The notes below the pieces were generated by a model, which saw only the letters and a list, made by a program, of their open reading frames with translations, ran no database searches and had not been told where the DNA came from. The translations under genes and the position numbers were made by a program. DNA of 64,000 nt from Chondrilla cf. caribensis (Eukaryota; Porifera; Demospongiae; Chondrillida; Chondrillidae). Below are positions 55,801-64,000 of the stretch, in pieces (position 1 is the stretch's first letter; the number at the start of each line of letters is the position of its first letter). The stretch spans positions 2,493,501 to 2,557,500 of the forward strand of contig OZ026565.1 in NCBI GenBank assembly GCA_964020155.1, read 5' to 3'.

Positions 55801-58800
55801 TCCACCTACTCACCTACTAGTAACTTAGCCAATAGATAATTAAATTAGTTTTGTACTGTCCCTGAAGAAACCCAAGTGGGTAAAACGTCGAAATTTTGAA
55901 TTATTGCTGAAATAAAATGGACATGCTTCATCAGTTCAAAGAAAGATTATCTACATTAAATCTCCATACAGGTAAGCACATACAAATGTAGATACGCACA
56001 CAGGTGCCAGATAAATGAAATGTGCATATATGATAAACAATGTCTATCTACTTACAGCTTTTCCAGCAGATTTCAAATAGTCCCGAAGATTACCTTGTGA
56101 AACAAACTCCAATACAAGGGCTAGAGGTACAGACATGGTGATACAACCAACCATCTTCACCACATGAGCATTGTTCCCTATGGATACTCTCTTCATAATG
56201 TCGATTTCTGTTAGAAATGTTTCCACACACTCCTTCGAGCTAGTGTCTGAAGTAGACATAATATCTTACGATTATAATGCTTAACCTAATAATGATTGGT
56301 TCAATAATATTATTATTATACTTGATTGGTGTAGTATTCACAATAATAATATTATGCGTATCAAATATACCCTGGTGTATGGACATTTCATACTCACAGG
56401 TCAACACACAATTATACTATTTCCTGTCTTGTGTTAATCAATTAATCCCAATTAATGAAACCTGTCTGCACTGGTGGCCTGTACCGATGCATATTATAAT
56501 ATTATTTCATATGTTTTGTATCACATATTAATTGCCCATGCACTAGGATGCAAGAAACATATGTATGTGTATAATACTGTCAGAACTGTTGTTTTGCATG
56601 TACGCATATATACGTACAGTGGGACCTCTTTATGAAGGACACTTTGGGACCAGCTAATTCGTCCACCATAGAGAGGTTGTCCACTCTTCAGAGGTGAGAA
56701 TTGTATAGGAAGGCTCATGTTTGGTGCCTAAGAAAGTGTCCTTTGTGGGGAGGAAATTTCTATGGTGTCTTTAATTCGAAGTGCCCTTTAATAAAGGTTC
56801 TGCTGTATTAGTATTTTATATTATTGCCGTGCCCATTACAAATAACCATTTTTATAAATTGCGAAAGTAGTGACTTTCATTTGGAGGGCAGTGTAGATAC
56901 ACAGAGTTGAATGTCTATTGATAATACATAGTAATTAAAAATCAAGTCTGGAAGAGAGGTTAAATGATATCATGCATGTACTTGCATACCTTTGAGAACT
57001 TTAATAGCCACAGATTGTACTGACTTCCCCTGGACCATCATGTGGTCCTTGAAGGTTCTTATGGTGACAGAATTAGCAGTGAGACTCAACATGCCTTTAA
57101 AGACTGTTCCAAAGTTACCACTGCCAATTTTAGAATCAACTTGAAAGTCACTTCTTGCTAGCTCCCACTTGTCAGCTTGTTGTGGTAGGAAGCTGAACTG
57201 GACATCACGCAATAAGCAGAGATCCAGGGATAATCATGTCAATAACTGTATGGAATACATGGCATTTAAATTACCCAGAACAAGCTAGACGTAGGTAATC
57301 CACTATATTAATAAGGTTGTATTGTACAAATACTAACCACTAAAGTTCCCCAGATGGGTATGGTTGAGAGTTTTGTATAAACTAGTACATAATGAAATTG
57401 GCCCTTCTGAATGAAATAGTCATACTCTAATTTGAATGGACACACATATAATACGTACTGATTGCCTGCCAGCTATTGTTGTTGCTTGCTGCAGTGAAAA
57501 TTCTTGGATTGGAATTCTACAGAGAAAGATAAAATAGATGCTAAAATTCCACAATATCATGAACAGACTGCCCAATAAAATGTATGCATCAGTCTAAAAT
57601 TAATGTGTACGTGTCTATATACAGAATAAGTATATGCATGCATAAAACTTAAATAACAGTAAGATCAGTCTGGTAGGATTAAATGAGAATGGAATATTAT
57701 TCTAGAATAATTATTCATAATTGCATACATTTGTGAGCTGTTGACTCAGCTGTTAACCCACCCAAATAGTTTCTTTTGCCTCCTTCTCCAACACAGAAAT
57801 ATGGCTGTCATGAGAACGATACTTCCAATGAAAACTGCTATGAGCACAGCCATGACAATTATTATTTCTGATTGATCAGTGCTGGTTGGTTGTATTGAAG
57901 GCAGTGTGCTTGAAGGCAGTGTGCTTGAAGGCAGTGTGCTTGAAGGCAGTGTGCTTGAAGGCAGTGTGCTTGAAGGCAGTGTGCTTGAAGGCAGTGTGCT
58001 TGAAGGCAGTATGCTTGAAGGCAGTGTGCTTATAAGCAGTGTGCTTGAGACTATATATCATTTAATAGGAGAATAATATAACATTTTAACACGTGGCATC
58101 ACCCAAAGGTTTTAGGTACAAAAATATGCTTTGTGAGACACCTATCAGAGAGGATCAAATTATGTAATATATATAACACACATTATTTTTATTATTACAG
58201 GATTACTATTATTATAATACAAAACCAAACATAACAACACTATAATATTATTATTTCAAGTAACATGCTATTAATAAATTTGCATAAGGATCATATGATA
58301 TGAATTGGATGCCAACTTTACATATTTACACATTTTGAGCTACTTTGAGTATGCATCCTGATCCAAAAATTAATATGTGTATTATACGTACTATCACTAA
58401 TTAAGAAATGTCATTGACTGTCCCAAGAATAACTTGTGATCCTGTAAAAACTCCTATCGTTTGTATATAGTTTGACTGTGATAATACAGCATTTTTCAAT
58501 TGATTTAATGCCATTGACGTCTTATTCAACACTTGTAAAAATTTTAACAGAGTTTTTCATAACAATGAATTAATCCATATGCATCCGTTATACACAAGTC
58601 TACAGTTTTAGCTTTGTATATGAGTGAAGCTGCTGTATTTTCCATAAAATGTGATAATTTTTTAGTATATAATATATAATATTATATTGTGGAAAATAAT
58701 ATGCTGACAAGTGTTATTTTCCTTATCATAGCCTATTTCCTGGAATGTGTTTCATTGGAAGACAAGTTTCACAAATAGAAAATTAAGATTAATAATAATA

Positions 58801-59489
58801 TTATAATGAATTGAAATGACATCTTACTTTGACAATGATAATAGTATATGAGATAACACACAGGTTCATTGTTGCACTCACTGAGGACATCATCATCCAT
58901 TGGTGGACAACTGGATAATGGTACACAAAGTCCAGTAGTTTTGTTCAGCCTATATCCCTCCTCACAGTAGCAACCAGGTCCTACATTACTGCCAGTTTCA
59001 AAACAGGTCATGTCCTGACCACATATTGCATATTCCATGTTTGTAGAATTAACAGGACTGCTGCGTCCAGGAAGGATGACGTATCTGCAACTTAATCGCA
59101 AGACATTGTTTAGGCCTCCAGCTGTACAGTGTAGGTGATTGGAGAAAGTACTACTAAAGTTACTGAATCTACATATATACAACCTTGTAATGTTAAATGA
59201 TACACTTAAAATCTTACTTGTGAAAGTACGTGTAATAAAATGACAGCGTGAGCACCGCGTTAACAACTGTAGAATAGTATATTGTGGTACACCAGATTTG
59301 CAAGTTTGTATACTGGTGTTCAAATAACAAGACCTCCCAGGTGTACCTGCATAAAAGTCATAAATTAGTGCAAATAATAAATATTTTATGCATTTTGAAA
59401 AGTTTACATAATGTTATTATGAATACTTATTAGAAAGTGACATATGGTGCACTACATAATATGTAACAATTGAAAACACCTTGATGTAG

Positions 59490-59552
<63 letters not shown>

Positions 59553-62500
59553 CTGGGAACACTTACAGATTTGATTATCTATTACTTGAAACCTGGAACT
59601 CCCAGGAACTTCCTCCTCCAAGGATATTGAACAATTAGGATTATCTGAGCTCCAAACAAGTTCTAACTTCCAAATACCCTCTACAGGGGCATAAACAGCA
59701 CGCAGTGGCGAACTTGGTAAGAAACATGCACCCGAATTTGGAGGAAAAACAGCAATGCTAACTGTAGGTGGTAAAAGAAATACCATTATGATATAAGAAT
59801 TTTGATGAAGTAGGCTATTGGAAGTACATAAGTTCCTGTAGTAATTAATAATACAATTATGATAATATTATTATTGTTATTCCAGGACCTAATCATATGC
59901 AATAATAAAAATACATTACCAATAATGAAAGTAATAATAATATCTTTAAAGCAAAAATACAACTCTCACTGGTTCAGGGGGAGGGGGACAAACATGATAA
60001 TTAGGGTAAGTGCTAGTAACATGAGACAGATGGTATTATGGGACATTAGAAAGAAACATTATACAATTCATAGTATAAACTGGTCTCGTAAGAGGTAACC
60101 TGCTATCAATGTGGCTTCGCATAAGACGGCAATCCTTCGTAATTTAGGCATTAAAATGCGCATGCACAGAACCAAATCCCCGACCTACGTGCGCGAACGG
60201 TGATTATACTTCAATCTCGACTGAAAGCGCATTTGTTACGGATCTCTTTCATGCACTCGTGTACATACACAGGTACGTGTTTTGGTAGTGTTTGATGTTT
60301 TCGTATGCTCTGAGATTGATCCACCATTATTACCAAATAATTAATTCACGAGAAAAACATTCATACTGATAATTGTATAGGGAAATGTCATCGTCCAAAG
60401 ATGGAAAGAATTAAGAGGAGACTGTGGAACGATGAAAGCATGGTTGCTGCCATTAAGTATGTGGAAGAAGGCAAAGGCCTCAGTGAAGCGGCAAGACTGC
60501 ACAATGTCCTGGTTGAATCTTTGAGGAGACGAATAATTGGAACCGTGGAACCAATTTGTAGGCCAGGTCCTCCTACTGTTTTAACCCTTGTAGAAGAAGA
60601 GTCCTTAGAGAGATACATAATGAATATGGCTGATATTGAAGAAGAAAAGAGAAAAACAGGAATTTCAAAGCCAATTCCAGTGGTTCCATTGTTACCAAGG
60701 CTCCGAAGTCAATTCCTTCAAACATAACTGTCACAGTGTCTAGCTGCAGTTCTTCAGCTGTCCTGAGGGAATTACTTGTTTTTCCTCAACCTAAGCCCTC
60801 AAAACATAAAAAAAACATACATCACTCAACAGTAAGGCACGGGTTATCGCTGACATAGAAGTATTGGAGGAGCTAAAGAGAAAACAGATGAAAAAAGCTG
60901 AAGAAGAGGCAGTCAAAAACACCAAAAGATTGGAAAGGGAACATAAAAAGAAAGAAAAGAAACTGTTGAAGAAGGAAAAGGAGCAGAAAAAGACAGAAAA
61001 ACAGCAGAAAAAGAAGGCAAAGGCGAAGAACAGCACAGATAATGAACAACATAAGAAGAAAAAACAGTGAGAAAGTCGGCAGTTGGAAGAGGCATTAAAA
61101 ACACACAACAGGTAAACTACCGGGTAGGAAGCAGTCCAAGAACAAGAAAATGGTGTTGGAGAATAATTAAAGATAACTCTCTGTTGGGAAGTGATTCTAG
61201 CTATGCACAGTGTCCTGAATGTCATGAAATGTATGGTGACGATGACTTGCTGTGGATATGTTGTGATGGCTGCAATACTTGGTATCATGTGAACTGCACC
61301 AATCTGACCACAGGAAGGGACATACCAGATGAATATTTTTGTCAGCAATGTACTTAGTCTATGTGAAAATGTGAAAACTAGCTATAAAGAATTTGCACTT
61401 TTTGAGTTGCTTTACTGTTTTTATCATTATTGTCTTATTAAACTTGCATTGTCTCATAATTGTTGCTTTAAATGATCACACAAAATGTTGCATACTAACT
61501 AAGAGGAATTAATTTTTCTTGCATGTTTAATGCATGTTAAATAGATAACTCGTATAAGGCTTCAGGTGTAGTTTGAAGTTCCCGTCATGTTCCAATAATA
61601 TGGCTTTGGGCATAAATACATAAGTCACTTATGTATTTATGAAGTGTCCCATATAACCCACGTGTACGTTATAGTCAAAATAAAGTTGTGATGCCATAAT
61701 TGGGCTGAATTTGATATTATGGTGAATAAAAAATACAAGGGTCTGAATTGTACATGCAACTAGAGTTTTAACCTTCACTGCAATGTCACTTTGTCCACAG
61801 GTATACCTTACAGTATCTTACCAGTAAAATATTTCAAAGTAAGTTTATAGTCATAGGTGTGGATTAGCCTTGCAGATTTGGACCGCTTTTCGATCACTTC
61901 CCTCTCCGTAACGTTGGCGGCTGATGATCAAAGGTTGTCTGTTTGCTTGAAATGTCTACTTATAGTCTCGAAATCGGACCCCTCTGCCATTCTACCATGT
62001 TTTCCACGTTTCTGACGTCAGAATAATTGTGGTGAGCTCGAGCTTCACACCTGTACCAATCCTACAACCCGCGGGTTGTAGCTTCTCAGTCGTGTATCTA
62101 TGGTTGTAGGATCTAAGCATGTACGTACCGATGGTTAAGTTTTATTTCTGCTAGTAAACTAATAAATGCCGTCCGGTTTCGGTATAGTCTTGCTTCCAAT
62201 ACCTTACTGAAAGCTTTGGGTGTAGTCACGAAAATGGACCGGATCCGTGTTCTCTTTTTGCGAATGACCACTTGTCGTTGATAGACGTTTGCCTGGATAT
62301 CGTCTCTTATGATCATCGCACTACCCATTCTGCTCCAGTTTATAGCGTCTGCGATTATCTCGCTGATTTTGGCCAGAGAGTCTGGGCTTTGTCCTGGCTT
62401 TTGCGCTTTCGTAGATGTTTGAATCTTTGTGTTCCTCGCAATTACGGATAGAATGGACGAATCTATCCCCCTCAGACAATGTCCGAATTTCAACCTATAG

Positions 62501-63873
62501 AATGTCGGCCGAAGCGAGTATGACCTGTGATAGAGTAAAGCATCAATTAACGGACACCACCTATATTCGGACACATAAATTTGGCTATTTCACCAAAACT
62601 ATGAGACCTACCGATTCCCAATGAACTTTGTTTTATAGGCCGTTATATGTAGTCGCTATCGACTCAGGTAGATCCTCGTAGCTTATCGCATCGTTCTGCT
62701 AGAGACGATCGAAAAAAGCGTCCGAAAATAATCGATATTCGGACAGAGGGGTTAGCTTGCGGACAAACTTCACTACAGAGTGAAGAAGCGACAAAGAACC
62801 CCGAAAACATCAGAAGTTAAAGCTATACATGTCCATTATAAGATATGAAAGTTAGAGGTGGACATGTATCACTTTCAGGAAATCCGAACAAGTTATCTAA
62901 CCCTCTGTGAAAGACCAAAATTCGGACGAATTTATATTGCCAATAGGAATTTATATAGAGGAATAGCACTATTTAGCCCATATAAATTCCCAAAATAGTA
63001 TAAATTCGTCCGGCATTTGATCTTTTACAAAGGGATAGATAACAAGTTCGGATTTCCTGAAAGTGATTCATATCCACCTCTAACTTTCACATTCCAAAGT
63101 AGACATGTAGAGTTATTACCTCTGATGTTTTGCCGGTACTTCGTCACTTCCCCACTCTGTAGTGAAGTTTATCCGCAAGCTAATCCCTTTGTCCGAATAT
63201 CGATTATTATCGGACGCTTTTTTTGATCGTCTCTAGCAGAGCGATACGATGATCTACGAGGCTCACACTGAGTAGCGAACGACTACATGTAACGGTCTAT
63301 AAAACGAAGTTTATTGGGAATCGGTAGGTCTCATAGTTTTGGTGAAATAGCCAAATTTATGTGTCCGAAAATAGGTGGTGTCCGATAATTGATGCTTTAC
63401 TCTACTGTAGCGAGTCTGTTACAATAACAACGGTTTGCTCTATTTTCGGTCTGACATCTCGTTGCTGTGAGTGGATACCGCCCTCTATACTGAAGAATGA
63501 ACCATAGATTACCGATATAGACTACTGTAATGTTATTCGATACTATTTTTGATATTATTTAGTTCGATACAGGTGCCAGAGATTAAACGAAAACGTTTAG
63601 AATGGCTTTCCGTCATTCCTAAGCGATCGACGGACCCTCCTGTTCATATACCCGACGAACTATCCACATAAACCGCCCTCTATTTCAACGTATAGTTTGG
63701 GGTAGGTGATACTTACTAAATTCCTCCTCGCTTTCTTTCTTTGATGATAGATATTATTTCTCTACTACACAACCACTCAGTTTCGTCCTGTGACAATAAG
63801 TCGAATATTACCATTCACATGAAATCGTGATATAAATATACTTACTTGCTCCCGAAAACAAGAGCCAGAACAT
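52880..63873 (-). CDS. Receptor tyrosine kinase, copy B (lacks SRCR, expanded stalk)
   Basis: Tandem duplicate of the kinase at 40096-49645. Thirteen exons, open for 717 codons: 63846-63873, 59567-59761, 59218-59346, 58882-59121, 57762-58050, 57459-57516, 56990-57197, 56056-56264, 55305-55607, 54708-54913, 53562-53602, 53315-53411, 52880-53030. The signal peptide starts MFWLLFSGA. The Cys-rich module is kept but shortened. The beta-rich and SRCR exons are missing, and the Cys-rich exon joins the membrane exon directly in phase 1. The stalk exon has ten 15-base units encoding LPSST-like pentapeptides where copy A has two. Kinase motifs ([31 protein letters not shown]) and the acidic insert exon are intact. 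The exon 4 acceptor (59121) could instead be a few bases downstream, also in frame. Introns 1, 7 and 8 (as I number the B exons) carry mobile elements absent from copy A. Confidence 0.87.
55644..55960. mobile_element. 317-bp SINE/LINE-tail-like insertion
   Basis: Flanked by the 11-base direct repeat TCTCCATACAG (55633-55643 and 55961-55971); the matching intron of kinase copy A is uninterrupted. It contains CCTGAAGAAACCCAAGTGGG followed by TAAAACGTCGAAATTTTG, a layout typical of LINE 3' tails and SINEs that borrow them. No poly(A) tail is seen. Confidence 0.6.
56615..56808. mobile_element. CAGTGGGACC-type miniature element in kinase copy B
   Basis: Starts TACAGTGGGACCTC and ends GGTTCTGCTGTA, with internal GAGAGGTTGTCC and TGTCC-TTTA words. 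Absent from the homologous intron of kinase copy A. Same family as 51086-51289 and 18607-18765. Confidence 0.65.
57899..58050 (-). repeat. Ten 15-bp coding repeats (LPSST-like stalk)
   Basis: GGCAGTGTGCTTGAA repeats in register, with small changes in the last units, inside the membrane exon of kinase copy B. On the coding strand it gives a Ser/Thr/Pro pentapeptide repeat next to the membrane. Kinase copy A has two units at about 44705-44738. Confidence 0.9.
59493..59551. repeat. (CA)n tract in intron 2 of kinase copy B
   Basis: CA run directly after the exon 2 donor, orthologous in position to 47584-47656. Confidence 0.95.
59999..61671 (+). mobile_element. Decayed pogo-like element with HTH and PHD finger, DDE region missing
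   Basis: Present in intron 1 of kinase copy B and absent from the matching point of copy A (about 48140), which gives the limits. The coding strand is plus. ATG 60401 opens a CENP-B/Psq-type helix-turn-helix ([20 protein letters not shown]), stopping at 60727. A shifted frame gives [20 protein letters not shown] and a long Lys/Glu coil (to ~61070). Another gives a C4HC3 PHD finger (CPEC, CCDGC, WYHVNC, YFCQQC; about 61209-61355) ending at TAG. This order, minus a ~250-residue DDE domain, is that of pogo/Tigger-like transposases with a C-terminal PHD finger. Imperfect inverted matches lie near the ends (60031-60045 and 61645-61659). It cannot transpose by itself. Confidence 0.7.
62533..63402. 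mobile_element. 870-bp palindromic TA-flanked element
   Basis: Ends in GAGTAAAGC and GCTTTACTC, flanked by TA on both sides (62531-62532 and 63403-63404). The two halves are inverted copies of one another for nearly their whole ~400 bases, meeting near 62970. The matching site in kinase copy A (about 49140) is empty. No coding frame is needed to explain it; it behaves like a mariner/pogo-type non-autonomous fold-back element. Confidence 0.8.
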
Positions 63874-64000
63874 TTCCTCCAGTGAAGTTAAGCGGTATAC
63901 GGTAATAACTATCGAGTAGTATTATTCTACCACACACTTGCCAGGAGAACTTAAGTCCATACTTTCCTGCAGGTTTTATAGACGAATACGACACCATTGG

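Noticed and set aside
57899..58050. Regular 15-bp repeats as a CRISPR-like array
   Set aside because: Units abut with no spacers and lie in frame inside a coding exon of an animal gene.

Overview
The window looks like animal nuclear DNA: coding exons are cut by many short introns with GT/AG ends, the DNA is AT-rich by eye, (CA)n tracts are abundant, and the genes are metazoan signalling receptors (plexin, receptor tyrosine kinases, an Ig/FN3 receptor). A non-bilaterian animal, most likely a demosponge, is my best guess from the kinase/SRCR repertoire and compact introns. That assignment is inference. There are no bacterial operons, and I recognised no tRNA, rRNA or CRISPR array.

Layout. (1) 1-17.5 kb, minus strand: two head-to-tail plexin copies with Sema-PSI-IPT order. 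Copy A (401-6637, running off the left edge) is open over 13 exons. Copy B (7479-17459) is riddled with stops and frameshifts, and a transposon sits inside an exon. The last two exons of B are still open. They encode a coiled-coil juxtamembrane and a short tail full of tyrosine docking motifs in place of the usual plexin RasGAP domain. (2) 19-34 kb, minus strand: two almost identical intronless genes (579 codons each) for a DRE-TIM (HMG-CoA lyase/isopropylmalate synthase-like) barrel fused to a C-terminal EF-hand, plus a third copy cut to its first ~60 codons. A dead GNAT acetyltransferase and a retroelement remnant lie between them. (3) 36.1-39.1 kb, plus strand: a 552-residue single-pass Ig/FN3 receptor with all introns in phase 1. 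(4) 40-64 kb, minus strand: a tandem pair of receptor tyrosine kinases. Copy A (16 exons, 911 codons) and copy B (13 exons, 717 codons) both read through in frame. Copy B has lost the exons for a beta-sandwich and an SRCR domain in one intron-to-intron deletion and carries an expanded Ser/Thr/Pro stalk repeat.

Mobile DNA. Because the receptor blocks are duplicated, one copy often serves as the empty site for an insertion in the other. This defines element ends and target duplications for a 546-bp hAT-like element, a 678-bp CAGGGCCGG-ended element, a 317-bp SINE/LINE-tail-like insert, an 870-bp palindromic TA-flanked element and a ~1.67-kb pogo-like element that kept its helix-turn-helix and PHD finger but lost the DDE region.

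Taken together, the window is a nest of local segmental duplications at different stages: recent (EF-hand DRE-TIM pair), diverging in domain content (RTK pair) and decaying (plexin pair). Exon joins were assigned by eye from splice motifs, frame and comparison of copies; transcript data were not available.
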